Source of the DNA: Gnetum montanum
Lineage: Eukaryota > Streptophyta > Gnetopsida > Gnetales > Gnetaceae
Assembly: GCA_015680685.1 (NCBI GenBank)
Contig: MNCI01002098.1
Location: forward strand, 643,307-707,306
Reading direction: 5' to 3'
Length of the DNA: 64,000 nucleotides
The stretch's first letter is position 1. Each line of letters begins with the position of its first letter. The notes beneath the pieces were generated by a model. It was not told the origin of the DNA and ran no database searches. It saw only the letters and a program-made list of their open reading frames with translations. The position numbers and the translations under genes are program-made. Below, one piece after another: positions 23,851 through 35,338 of the stretch.

Positions 23851-24820
23851 ACACAATTATTGTATTGAGAGCCAACTAAATTGTTGATACTAGCACTCCC
23901 ATGCTAGCATGAGGCCATGTTTAAAAAGGTTTTAGTCCCATAACAATTAGAAATCCTATAAGCTTGACCCCATGCAAATTGTTTGTGATGGTAACCTCAA
24001 CAAATGATAAAAAAACACAAATGGGCAAGAACTATACCAAAATGAGAGTCCAACTAAAGCATGGAATTTATTTATTTTAGAAAAGGAAGAATTGCATGGC
24101 AGTCATATTTAGCATAGGAAAGTTGAAGCAGGAAAACTCAATTCAAAATTTTCAAAAAGCTACCTTAGAACCTTAGAAAATCCATGCAAAAAAGTTTAAC
24201 TCCTGATTTTTCAATCATGGTTACATTGATGGAATTGAATTCAAAACTTATCTTTAAACTTTCTTTTAACCAGTTTTGCGTTAAATTTATATTTAAACAA
24301 TTTAAGCCATTTTAAGAGTCCCGAGAAAGCTGGCTTTTAAATCCCTGCTGGGATGTTATTCACCAACGTAAGTTTTGGAACAGCAGTGGCTAAAATCATG
24401 ACGACCGTTTTGCTGGCTTTCTTGTTTTGTTAGTTAAACATGAGTTTTTGTTGTTCACCCCGTCGGCAATGTGCAGAGTTGGCCACGCGCCTCACTCGCG
24501 TGCATGGACGTGCCAAGTTATGAATGACCAATTATGATCCTCTATGTTGCCTGAAAGAATGATGCAGAAACAGAAAATCTAGGCTGTGAGGAACGTTAGA
24601 CATGCGCTGGAATTCATAATCGAGATTACAGGAAAGGTGGTTGAATTTAAAGCAAGGTTTTGATGGAGAACCTGTCCAGAAACGCCCCCACTGTGTATCT
24701 GTGACATTATTGTGGCCGCCCTGGTTGGCTGCCAATCGATTGAGAAGCGCATGCCATTATACACAATGAAGACCATCAACACCAACGAGGATTTCGATTT
24801 CTGGAATTTGTCAACAATCT
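23851..24820. other. Low-repeat DNA flanking the hAT insertions; no gene identified
   Basis: After about 24350 the composition becomes richer in GC and CpG (CGCGTGCATGGACG near 24497). With 31219 onward it forms the original, uninterrupted target of the hAT insertions. Short open frames exist on both strands (for example 24532-24735, -) but none is recognisable. Confidence 0.4.
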
Positions 24821-25572
24821 GTTTCTACCTATGCATCAAAAGAATCCGATTCGTGGAAGCTAGGAATCAAGGAATCCGATACGTCATTCTGAACATGTTT
24901 GGGTGCATGTGCCTCAAGAAAAAGTGGGGAGGTTTCGTAGCTGGGGACGTGATAGAGAAAATTTAAATATATTAGTTTTTTTAAAAAATTAAATCTCATA
25001 TATCATAAAAATACATTGTAAAATATAGAAGTACAATGTGAATCCAAAATATTGTTAATGCTTAAAAATTGCACAGAGATTGCAATATCACCGTTAAATT
25101 GAAGCAAGAAAATTTGCAAAGGTATGGAGGCCATAATCTGGCCAAACATATAATTTCTGCAACAACCAAAATGACAGCAATAAAATGAAATCCTTTTGTT
25201 ACTCTATCCAATATTTCCAAAAATGAAATTAAGCCTCAAGCCTCAATCAAATTTATAACAAGTCACGTCTGCTAATACTTTTGTTCAACGACTACTTGTG
25301 AGTAGCACGATAGGACCGCTTTGCCCCATTATAAGAATACACAACTTTACTAAACTAGGCACAGCCCAGTAACTCATCTCACCTACAATGATAGAAATCT
25401 TTCAGAGGCTGGAAAATTGGCACTAGTCATGATGAAAGGGAAAGTAAGAGCACCATGAGCTTGCATATGGCCATTGTCCATGTGCTGGTGGGCTTCATTG
25501 CTTTATAAGCAAACAGATTTTTAAAAAAGTCGAACAAGCATCCATCCATCATCATGTTCATGACTCATGAGC

Positions 25573-25810
25573 TATGCATCAAAAGAATCCGATTTGTGGA
25601 AGCGAGCAATCGAGGAGGATTCGTGATTCTGAATGTGTTGGGTACGGGTTTGTAGCGGGGGGATGTGATACAGAAAATTTAAATATATTAACTTTTTTAA
25701 AAAATTAAATCTCATATATCATATAGAAAACGTTGTAGAATATAAAACAAGTACAATGTAAATTCAAAATATTGTTAATGCTTAAAAATTGCATAAAAGA
25801 TTGCAATGAA
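25573..25810. repeat. Second, direct copy of the hAT terminal block inside transposon 1
   Basis: It starts exactly at CTATGCATCAAAAGAATCCG, like the true terminus at 24829, and stays similar to about 25810. It is absent from hAT element 2. Either the terminus was duplicated inside the element, or 25573 is the end of an older full element fused to part of a deleted one. Confidence 0.75.
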
Positions 25811-25954
25811 ACATTAAGTATTGAGTCTCATGTGTATTATAAAATATTTTAGCATTATCATATATATATATATATATATATGATAATGTTACAAAATTAT
25901 CTATNCAGTTTCTTGCCAAAGCTTAGAAATTGTCACATTGTTCAAATTCTAATT

Positions 25955-27227
25955 TTAGCCTATATTTTCTCCATGCTCTACTCTAAAAAGTAAATTTGTA
26001 AAACCTGCTTCATTTTGTTCTATGTCATTAATATCATTTGCATGGTAATCATCTTCATCAAGGATTGAATCATCAATATTAAGATTCATTGCTCCAGGAA
26101 CATTAACTAAGTCAGTAGAATAACTTTCTCTATCATCAACTATTGGAACATCATCATCTTCTGGATTAACATCCCAACGAAGAGTAGGTGATTGCCTATA
26201 TTTTATTTCCTTTCTTTCTTCCAATCTAATCATGCTATGAACAGATACTAATTTTTTAGCTCTTTTTGGAGTTAGACTATTTCTTTTGATCCGATGAATG
26301 AAAGAATATGTTGACCAATTTCTTTCAGCAGCAGAAGAAGATGCAACCTACATAAATGATAAAAACAAGAATAAATTTTTGCATTGTTAAAAAATTCATT
26401 TTATAAATTATTCAAAACTTCATCAATAAACAAACTCATTTGAAGCTTAAGACCTAATAGCCTATTAATCATGGTGTTTAGAGAATGCATGATATATAAA
26501 ACATCACTATTTCAAGTTTTCAAACATCACATTTCATAAATTAATTAAGAAAATTAATACGTATTAATATTTGTTATATGTTTAATGAAAAAACTGATCG
26601 TATTACCTGAGAAAGAAGCTTCACTGCTAAAGTTTGAAGTCTAGGAGTATCTCCACCATGCAAACTCCACCATCCAGCTGGATCTTCTTGAGCTATTCCA
26701 TCCATATCAAGTATAGCATCTTCACATTTAAATGCTTTTGTATGTCCTTTAGTAAATTGAAGCCATTCCTTTCTAATTAAGCTAGCCTCACAAGGTGAAT
26801 ATAATCGTTTAACATATTCTAAAAAACCTGTTCTTACATCAAAATTATCACAAGGCCTTGTTGGATTTTTATCTCTATGTTTTGAAGAATACCATTTAAT
26901 ATTTAATGTATATGCAGCCATATGCAATGGGGTATTTGTAGCATTCCATCTTTTTAGAATCAATGGAAGTAATTGAGCATTATAAAAATCAAAAGAGCTA
27001 TCCATTTCTATAACCCTTTTTTTAATTTCTGTTACCATATTTTCATAAATTACATAAATTTCTCCTAATGCAGGTGTATCTGTATCAGCATAACGAATGA
27101 AATCAACAATAGGTTGCAGCATGCTACCAATTCTCCTACAATATAATAAATACTTATTTTTAATAAGATACAAAAATGCAAACAATAAAAAATAAAAAAT
27201 TGTATTTCAAATAAATTATTTCTTACT
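25955..27227 (-). pseudogene. hAT transposase, C-terminal exons
   Basis: Three consecutive exon parts join in frame on the reverse strand with GT..AG introns. One ends at 27227 (..LWWKQM), then 27135-26607, then 26347-25955; the introns are 27136-27226 and 26348-26606. The joined reading has SMLQPIVDFIRYADTD, LHMAAYTLNIKWY, the hAT dimerisation start DPAGWWSLHGGDTPRLQ, and after the last intron VASSSAAERNWSTYSFIH, the signature of the hAT C-terminal dimerisation domain. An acidic tail (VNPEDDDVPIVDD) ends at a stop at 25955. The upstream DUF659/BED region with the first catalytic residues was not found, so it is probably truncated. Confidence is high for the family, low for activity. Confidence 0.85.
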
Positions 27228-29126
27228 TCATTTGTTTCCACCACAACTTGTAAATAAGGGTTGTAATAATAAAATGTGCTTAATACTGTTAATTTAACTT
27301 CATGACACTATATATAAGCACTGTGGACCTGCTTTTGCCAATCACACTGAAATCGAATCTCGACTCTTAAAACCTTTTGATAGCGTTGCGTTTTAACTTC
27401 ATAACGAGATAAATATGCAATGTGTGGACGTCCATCCAAAATGGAATCAATTTTTTTTTTTTTTTTTGGCGTCAAGTTTGCCAATACTCTAGATGAAAGA
27501 GCATAAAACTCTTTAATGTAAGGCTGCAAATACTGTATATTCGATGATCATTGGTTCTAACTTTTAATCATATCAGTGTGCCTAACAATGGTAGACAAGC
27601 ATGAGACTCAAAAAACATAGCTTTAAATAATATAAAAATATTTTTATTTACATCCAAAATGAGGAGAATAATGGTATGCACTCACGACACAACCATGTGA
27701 AGGCTCTGTGTAGAAATCATGCAGTTGTGTCGAGGAATCATAGTTACCAAACAAAAAAGTTTGAAGTGGCGCAATCAGTATCATGCATTTATTTTGCAGT
27801 AAATGGAAGTAGAAATTGAAGAATCTACTACGTAACTAGACAAACAATGGAAGTAGAAATTAAAGAATCTGCTATGCAACTAGACAAACATATCTAAACT
27901 ATTTTTTTTTTCTGACATTTTTACAAATTTACCCTTCTGCATGACTTGCAATTTTCTGTAGTTTTTACGTAAATATTTCACAGCATCACATTGCACATCA
28001 AAACATTAGCATAACACATCAAAGTCATGTGCATACACCAAAGGAAACTAAGGCCAATGGTTCAAGCAAAACAATAAAAATCTGGTTATACTTGAAAGTT
28101 GAAACAATTTGAAATTTTTATCATAATGCAGACATTAAATGCATTGTAAAGAAAAGATTGTATGATCTTCCTGACCCACACTAAATGTTGAGACACGGAA
28201 AGCAGAAAATGGCAGCGTTCATGGCATTTGAAATTTATGCCGTCCACGTAAATACGATTGTGCTCAAAGACAGACATGGCTGCAAATAGAATAAAAGTAG
28301 AAAACTAACACTAAGCATATAAGCCAATAAAGTTTATCAGATTTTAACATTAGGAATCCCTTCCCCACCACCATTTTCATAGAGCTCTATCTGCTTCTGC
28401 TTCTACTGTTAGTAATGCTCTCGGCAAGTTCACGACACGTTTTGGGCTTATGGGCTCGCTTTATAGAGTTGGAATATCAGGAAATTCATAGGCGGGTCTT
28501 TGGAGTTTTCAAATTTGTTGTTTCACTCCAGAAAGATTTGGGAAGGATATGGTGCTGAAATTTTTTTTGAACTTTGAACAAGTGTATGCTTCGACTATTC
28601 TGTTTGTACTTGCAGAGGGGGAGAGGCCTGACAGCAGTTTTGTAACCAACTAATTCCCTTCCCTTACAGGTTGTGCATTTATGACTAGCTGGAATCACGG
28701 CCATTATATGAAAATATGAAACCAGAGATGCAACATGAGATGGCCATGGCCCATGAATAAACATACGAAACCAATCCACTAAATAAAAATCTTTTCTCTA
28801 AAATCATTTGAATAAACTAAAACGAAAAGTAAAGATCATCAAGGAGGTAAATCTAAGCAAAATAGGCAACTCAATTGATACGAAAATCCACTAAAATCCA
28901 CTGCGAGGAGATACTCCGTCCAGATTCGACTGAAAGGAAACAATCCATTTTCCAAGGAAAGACGATGATGAATAAAAAAAATAAAAAGTATAAAATGATA
29001 GATGTAATTCCGAATCTAATAAGGCAAGTCGCCTACCTAGTCACCCAAATCAGACTGGGCAGATGAGACCCCCTTCATCAGGAGAAATGCTCATTGCCTT
29101 CTTCGTCACTGCCTGGAGATAAAAAA
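27228..29126 (-). other. 5' part of hAT transposon 1, no domain recognised
   Basis: Open stretches at 27308-27529, 28086-28277 and 28486-28779 (reverse strand) would be in the right place for 5' transposase exons, but none shows a BED finger or DUF659 motif. Includes an 18-base poly-T run near 27450. Probably decayed or unrelated insert DNA. Confidence 0.35.
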
Positions 29127-29202
29127 GTGAAGATGAAGTAAAGAATTTTAGAGTTGAAAGAGAAGTGAAGATGAAGTAAAGAATTTTAGAGTTGAAAGAG
29201 AA
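29127..29202. repeat. 38-bp tandem duplication
   Basis: Two exact 38-bp units beginning GTGAAGATGAAGTAAAGAAT. A third near-copy lies at 29396-29433, ending just before the N at 29448. The copy beside the gap may be an assembly artefact like the one at 14459. Confidence 0.8.
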
Positions 29203-29243
29203 ATAAAGCGTTTGGACAGTCTGTGGAAGCATCCAAATCCCTA

Positions 29244-29378
29244 TCAATGGCCTGTTTTGTTGTTTCTTTTTTCAGCATAGATACAAAAAAGAGCAAAACC
29301 CAGCAATGAACAATAAACACGCGTGAATGTGTGAGTCATGGCAGAATCTTTGATGCTCCCAAAGCCAGGCGAATCCAT
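29244..29378 (-). CDS. Small hydrophobic ORF in the hAT left arm
   Basis: 44 codons starting MDSPGFGSIK, with a hydrophobic stretch RVYCSLLGFALFCIY resembling a signal peptide or membrane segment. The same ORF is kept in hAT element 2 (30502-30648). Not a known hAT domain. It could be a captured host exon or chance. Function unknown. Confidence 0.3.
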   Translation of the reverse strand: MDSPGFGSIKDSAMTHTFTRVYCSLLGFALFCIYAEKRNNKTGH

Positions 29379-29634
29379 GCAAATGCAATAAAAAAGTGAA
29401 CATGAAGTAAAGAATTTTAGAGTTGAAAGAGAAATAAAGCGTTTGGANCACGGCCCATCCAAAACTTTCCATATGACCCATACTTGCCCCTTCGGCCTTT
29501 GGTTATCATAGTAGCCCTTTCGTGATTTCCGTGTCTTTGTTGATTTATTCGTATCCCTTGTTTTCTGTGGTCCGTCTCATGCCGATGCCATGAATCTTGA
29601 TTGCTTGCTTGCCACATTTTTTGTATGATTCAGA

Positions 29635-29845
29635 ACAGGAGAAGATATGTAAGATTTTAATGTAAAATGCAGACGTCGCAAGAACTAAAAAGGCAAGAAC
29701 AATACGAGCCAAGGCAAGGCGACCATTTCAATGTACAAAACAGGAGAAGATATGTAAGATTTTAATGTAAAATGCAGACGTCGCAAGAACTAAAAAGGCA
29801 AGAACAATAAGAGCCAAGGCAAGGCGACCATTTCAATGTATAAAA
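29635..29845. repeat. 105-bp subterminal tandem duplication in hAT transposon 1
   Basis: Two units starting at 29635 and 29740, differing at only two or so positions (for example AATACGAGCC against AATAAGAGCC). Confidence 0.9.
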
Positions 29846-30154
29846 CTTCATTGGAAATTATGAAATACTTACCCATTGCGAATTTAATGTGCTTCTGTAT
29901 GTGCTCCTCCGAATCCAACGCTAACTGTTCGTGAAAATTTATCTAGAATCGCAAATCTCAGGCGCATAGGTTTCTACCCTATGCACTGGAAATTCACGAT
30001 TCCATATAAATTTTAACGAACTGTTGGCGTCGGATTACAGAAGTGTATTAAATTCGCAGCGGGTACATATTTCATAATTTCCAATGAAATTTTGTCTGGT
30101 ATGAAAATATACATTGATATGGTCGCCTTGCCTTGCCTAGTATTGTTAGTGCCA

Positions 30155-30332
30155 TTTTAGTTCTTGCGATGTCTGCATTTTGCATTAAAATCTTACATAT
30201 CTCCTCCTGTGAATCATACCAAAAATTTCATTTTGTTATCGCCTTTTTAGTTCTTGCGATGTCTGCATTTTGCATTAAAATCTTACATATCTTCTCCTGT
30301 TTTGAATCACCAAAAATTTCATTTCATTGTTA
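30155..30332. repeat. 89-bp subterminal tandem duplication in hAT element 2
   Basis: Two copies of the segment containing TAGTTCTTGCGATGTCTGCA, 89 bp apart. The same segment is independently duplicated with a 105-bp unit in hAT transposon 1. Confidence 0.85.
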
Positions 30333-30501
30333 AGTGGCAAGCAAGCAATCAAGATTCATGGCATCGGCAGATGGACCACAGAAAACAAGGGAGTACGAAT
30401 AAATAAACAAACATACGGAAATTACGAAAGGGCTACTATGGTATCCGATGGGTCACATGGAAAGTTTTGGATGGGGCGTGCGAGTAAAACATTGCATTTG
30501 C

Positions 30502-30648
30502 ATGGATTCGCCTGGCTTTGGGAGTGTCAAAGGTTCCGCCATGATTCACACATTCTTGCGTGTTTATTGTTCATTGCTGGTTTTTGCTCTTTTTCTCATA
30601 TCTCTCCTTAAAAAAGAAAAAACAAAACAGGTTCATCGTTGGTCATGA
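30502..30648 (+). CDS. Small hydrophobic ORF in hAT element 2
   Basis: 48 codons, MDSPGFGSVKGSAM start, hydrophobic RVYCSLLVFALFLISLL, Lys-rich end. Counterpart of 29244-29378 (-). Several amino-acid differences and different C-termini, so constraint is not evident. Confidence 0.3.
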   Translation: MDSPGFGSVKGSAMIHTFLRVYCSLLVFALFLISLLKKEKTKQVHRWS

Positions 30649-31218
30649 GTCATGAACATGATGACGATGATGGATGGATGCTTGTTCAACTTTTTTAAAA
30701 ATCTGTTCGCTTATAAAGCAACTAAGCCAACCAGCACATCACATGGACAATGGCCATATGCAACCTCATGGTGCTCTGTTTTTATCATTCATCATGACTA
30801 GTGCCGATTTTCTAGCATCTGAAAGGTTTTCAATCATTATAGGTGAGATGAGTTACTGGGCTGTGCCTAGTTTAGTTAAGTTGTGTATTCTTGTAATACG
30901 GTCTCTTCAAAGTGGCCCTACTCACAGGTAGTCCCTATGGTGCTACTCACAGGTCATGGTTGAACAAAAGTATTAGCAGACCTGATTTGTATAAATTTGG
31001 TTGAGGTGAGGCTTAATTTTATTTTTGGAAATATTGGATTGAGTAACAAAAGAATTTCATTTTANTATTTTGGATTTACATTGTACTTGTTCTATGTTTA
31101 CAATGTATTTTTATGATATATGAGATTTAATTTTTTTTAAAAACTAATATATTTAGAATCACGAATCCTTGATTCCTTGCTTCCACGAATCAGATTCTTT
31201 TGATGCATAGTTTCTACC

Positions 31219-32194
31219 AGGAAACTGCCTGCAGCGACGGTTATATTGGCAATGGAACGGAAACCTGGGTGATGGCGCTGCAACGTGGGTGTGCTGCGGC
31301 TTCATCCACGTCCTTGGGCAGCGCAGCTGCAGCTGGGCGTTGACCTGAGCTTCTATCAGACCCTTGCGACCGTTGCCAGGCAGCCCCTGCAGCAGTTGAA
31401 CATAGTCCTTTGCCTTTTCTTGAAAAACACCCACTGTGTAACTGCACGTGTCCAGCTGGTGGCCCTTGACGCCGGCGATACTCTTTCCTACTGCTGTCTG
31501 GAATGGGTGGGTGGTGGCAGTGGACGTTAATGGTAGATCTGGCCGTTGGTGGAGAGACAGAGGTGGGTAAGAGGTGGGTAAGAGGCCAGACAAGTCCTTA
31601 TAAATACCTAAGTGCCAAGGGCAAGGAGGGACATAGTGGGGCAGATTTCCAAGGCTACCTACGGTGGTGGCGGGGAATTTGGAAGGCTAAAGACATGGTG
31701 GGGAAAATCCCAGGATTGTCTCTTACTTTTGTTGCCTGTTAAGTGGTTTTTTCAGAGGCAATTTAAGGCATAGCAGCGGGAAGATTTAATAGCTGGAGGT
31801 TGCAAACTTGTCAGAAAAGGTGTGCTTCTTGCAAACATTGGTCAACAAGGCAAGTTGTTCCATTTGTGCTTATTTTTTAAGTCATTGTTTCATTTTGTTC
31901 TTTTAAATTTCTACAACTGAATTATGGTCTCTATGGTGTGGATTAAATACAGAGCCTATTTAACTCAGATTAATCTTATTCAAGTTGTTAATTCTTTCAT
32001 GCTTTTACTTTTAATGTCCAAGTGTCATTGCTGAAATTTTAAAACAAATAGCTGCTTCCATGCCAAGTTGTTTTAGACTTGGATTTTTCAACACATTAAA
32101 ATTATACCCATATGAGAGATGCACTAGGCAATATAGTATATTTAAATGAATTTTCAACTATTGTTGTGTCCAAAATTTACACATCAACATAAAT
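31219..32194. other. GC-rich flank of the hAT site, then AT-rich DNA; no gene identified
   Basis: 31219-31760 is much richer in GC than its surroundings and has open frames on both strands (31285-31530, + ; 31241-31593, -). On the reverse strand a TATA-like TATTTATAAGG lies near 31597, upstream of the longest frame, which has no ATG near its start. The translations match no family I recognise. It may be an old gene fragment interrupted by the hAT insertions. 31761-32194 shows nothing. Confidence 0.35.
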
Positions 32195-32430
32195 ATAATG
32201 TCAATTTTTAAACTTTGGTTGAGCATTGGTTTTCCCCAATGAAAACTAAGCACCATTGTTACATTGACAACCAACATTGTTACATTGACAACCAACTAAG
32301 CATGATGTCAATTTTTGAACTTTGATTGGGCATTTGGTCTTTTTGAGTTAAAACCAAACACAATCATTGCATTGACAGCCAACTAAATGTGATGTCAATT
32401 TTTAAACTTTGATTCGGCATTGGTCTTTTC
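32195..32430. repeat. Degenerate tandem repeats with GTCAATTTTTRAACTTTG
   Basis: The motif recurs near 32201, 32304 and 32393, each followed by a GCATTGGTC-like stretch and CATTGACARCCAACTAA. A 22-bp exact subrepeat (ACATTGACAACCAAC region) sits near 32258-32296. Confidence 0.75.
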
Positions 32431-32438
32431 CTATCAAA

Positions 32439-32624
32439 GCTATTCTACCTTATTGCATTATTTATATTCAAAATTCAAAATATCGTAAACCATTTTCGGC
32501 ATTGTATGTTGTAATTGAAAATAATGTCAATGCTATTCTACCTTATTGCATTATTTATATTCAAAATTCAAAATATCGTAAACCATTTTCGGCATTGTAT
32601 GTTGTAATTGAAAATAATGTCAAT
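32439..32624. repeat. Exact 93-bp tandem duplication
   Basis: Units 32439-32531 and 32532-32624 are identical base for base as read. The unit is a multiple of three, so a short open frame continues through both copies. It is either very recent or an assembly artefact. Confidence 0.95.
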
Positions 32625-34189
32625 GCTAACATGGTTGTCATATTATTGGTTGAATCATTGTTGCCCACTTATTAGCTAACATTATTGGCACCAACATTAT
32701 TAACCATTGACCCACTAATCAATTATTTGAGACATTCATATTCATATTCTACTGCATTATCCTCACGCAAAATGGCTTTATAGACAAATGTCTATGGTGT
32801 GTATTCTTTTAGAGGAGAAAAGGAGTTTCCCATTCTCTTATCCACTGCACACTCCCTTTTAGTTTCACTTTATTGTTACGTTTGTGTCAAACTTCGGCTT
32901 TTGCTCCGAACACTTTAAACGGCTGATTCAATTCCAGTTCATAGAAGTAATCTGTGATTTTTGTGACAGCAAGGGAAAGCGGTTTATAAGGTCAGGAATT
33001 TTGTTGCTTAAAGCCAATGGATTATTGGAATTTTCATAACTTTCTTTTTAATTTTTATTTTATGTCATTAGTAGCTTGCTCTGTTTTCATGAATTCATGG
33101 CCTTGTATTTGATTTCTCCTACGTGAAGGGGCAGCAAACGAAGTTGACAAAAGGCAATCAACAGTGTTCAGTAAATAACAACATTTTGACAAAGACATAC
33201 AGTTAACGTGAATTTTCATTATTATTATCTTAGTCTTGTCCCGGAGTTCATTTTTGCTGTGATTATTGTACATCCCATTTCAAGAATGTTCTAATATCTG
33301 CAAAATTTCAAAAATTTCAAAAATGAGATTTGGCAAGGTTTTACGGTTATATCCGAGCTTGATACCGACATTAATGAAGTTGGGTAACTTGAAGAAAAGA
33401 AAATTAACTTAATATTTAGGTACATATGCCGTGACGGTAATACTTATAAACTGAAATGTTGCTTTTGATTTGCAGGTTATGCGACTGGCAGTTGACAGGT
33501 TCGGTGACGTTACGGTATCACAGAATGCAAGACTGCAAGTCAAAAGCTAAACTTGTTTATTTCGAATACTATCTTTCTCAACCCGTGCTGTCCCCGGCCA
33601 ACCAAATTAGCACTGTTTTAGGTACTTCTCCCACTTTGTGAACCTTATTAAAATCAGACCATGTGAATTAAAAACTTGGTTGGTAGAATCGTAAACCTTT
33701 CCCCACCCACCTTACCACTCCCAATTTAAAGGGAAAAGGAAGTTTTGAACTCATTTTGGAGAATGATGGGATAAAAATAAACGTTAAATTTTATTTTATT
33801 TTTTGGATCGTTTGGGCATTACTACAAACATATATAAGGTAAAAAGAGGTCTTGTTTAGAGAGGGCATGTTTACAAAAAAAAGTAGTATGTTTTTCTTCA
33901 ATAAAAAATCATAACCTATACAATTCCAAAATACAAGTACCGATAGGAGAAGGCATCAATCAACATTTATTAGTATTGTATCATAATTAAACATTACATC
34001 GTATCTAAGTATTTTGGTTCCATGTCATTACCCTTTGACTTTGGCTTTATGTCTTTGTCTCATAGTATTCCCTCTTTATGCTACCATGGATGATTCAATT
34101 CACAAGCATATGGACCCACATGGATCATGCTAGCACCAAAATGATTGGCAACTACCAACATGACTTTCATCTTGTAACAAAAACTTTAT
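32625..34189. other. Intergenic DNA without a recognised gene
   Basis: No domain found. Segments near 33080-33110, 33190-33215 and 33510-33556 recur in the same order at 61585-61795, see that entry. 33760-34189 is AT-rich and may hold the extreme 3' end of the LINE on the reverse strand. Confidence 0.4.
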
Positions 34190-35338
34190 CATTCTCAAAA
34201 CAAATCTTGTTCATTCTTTCCTTTTTGATTTTGATGAGGTTCACTCTATTTTAGGCCAAGTTTATACCACATGGATACAAAGTTGGATTGACACCTATTT
34301 ACAAAGAAAAAACCTACACAATAGTGTTATTCCAATTATGTAGTTTTATTTTTTTTTTAAAAAAAGTATTTTATTATTTCTACTATTGTAAAAGAAAATG
34401 CACAATAGTATAAAATGTTTACAAATTGACCAAACACCAATAGGAGTAACAAAAATAAATCATATAAGTTTTTTACTATAACATTATAACAATATCTCAA
34501 ATGATTAGTTGCAAAATTTTATTTTTTTAAAAAAAAACACATGCAACTCATTCTCAAGGGATTTTGACCTACACAACATACAGGGGCACTTTTCTTGAGA
34601 AAATTGAATCCATCTTCTACTTTCAATTCTAACATGGTGTGAACTTAAGCAAAACTTGGTAATGTAACTTTGAAACTTGATTGAAATAGCAGTTGAGAGA
34701 TAGTTTTTGCATCAAGTTTATTATATCTAATGCGATGTAAATAAAATTGTTTCCTGCTTTCTACATTTGACCACACTTATGTTACGCAAATATTCTTAGC
34801 ATTTTGCTGCACTTCCTCCCAAAAAATATTTCATTTTCTAAACTATTGCATTCTCTAAAAATACTAACCATGTTCTTGTGAATCCTTAAGAATTACTTTA
34901 GAGAATTTATCTTACCTTGAGATATGCAAACTATGAGAATTTGTTTGACCTTCAAGGACTAGAGTCCTAAATCCTTGCAAATGTTTTTGAAAGCATAACA
35001 AGCCTTAAAACCTCTTTCTTTTCTTTTATTAATACACTTCTCCCACTTGTAATTGTTCATATAAATTAGACCCTAATATTTTTAAAAATTGACTATTTGC
35101 ACATTGGTATCTCCAAAAGGAAGTTATAATAGGCATTTCTTGTACTCAAGATGTTCAATTTGGTTTATCCACATTCACTTGGAAACTAGATGAGCGAGAA
35201 TAATTTTTTAAAATTTGCAACATACTTTTCATACTTTTTGTAGTAATGGAGATCAAGGCACCATCATCTACATATAAAAGAAGATTCACTACTTAGGATC
35301 TAATTTTAATAATAGGACTATATTACTTGTTGCATAAC
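34190..35338 (-). pseudogene. LINE 2: RT catalytic motif and C-terminal part, decayed
   Basis: The reverse strand near 35275-35220 reads LLYVDDGALISITTKSM, the LINE reverse transcriptase [FY]xDD motif and following helix, then NVDKTKLNI-like and C-terminal sequence with many stops (to about 34200; left limit uncertain). The preceding RT motifs lie at 43872-44800. Removing element B and one copy of its ATAAC duplication joins the two in one reading frame. Confidence 0.75.

Larger units (their letters stand above)
24829..29969 (-). mobile_element. hAT-type DNA transposon 1 (5.1 kb, transposase-bearing)
   Basis: It is bounded by an exact 8-bp target duplication GTTTCTAC (24821-24828 and 29970-29977), the hAT-typical length. 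Ends are CTATGCATC on the left and GCGCATAG on the right, giving a short terminal inverted repeat CTATGC. Read on the reverse strand, it carries hAT transposase exons at 25955-27227. Its two outer parts (24829-25572 and 29244-29969) match, inverted, hAT element 2 at 29979-31210, which lacks the middle. So element 2 is an internally deleted relative. A second copy of the terminal block starts at 25573. Ns at 25905 and 29448 may hide sequence. Confidence 0.8.
29979..31210 (+). mobile_element. hAT element 2: 1.2-kb non-autonomous deletion derivative
   Basis: Flanked by an exact 8-bp duplication TTTCTACC (29971-29978 and 31211-31218). Ends are CTATGCACTGG and TTGATGCATAG. It has no transposase. 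29979-30632 is the inverted counterpart of 29969-29244 and 30643-31210 of 25572-24829, with about ten unmatched bases at the join, like filler DNA at an internal deletion. The N at 31065 replaces about 130 bp present in the counterpart. Confidence 0.85.

Noticed and set aside
25860-25882. (TA)n run as a transposon end or hairpin
   Set aside because: A simple dinucleotide run next to an N; no other evidence of a terminus.
31241-31593. 144-codon reverse-strand frame as a host gene
   Set aside because: No ATG near its start, no recognised domain, overlapping open frames on both strands as expected of GC-rich DNA, and it runs into the hAT element. Kept only as a note.
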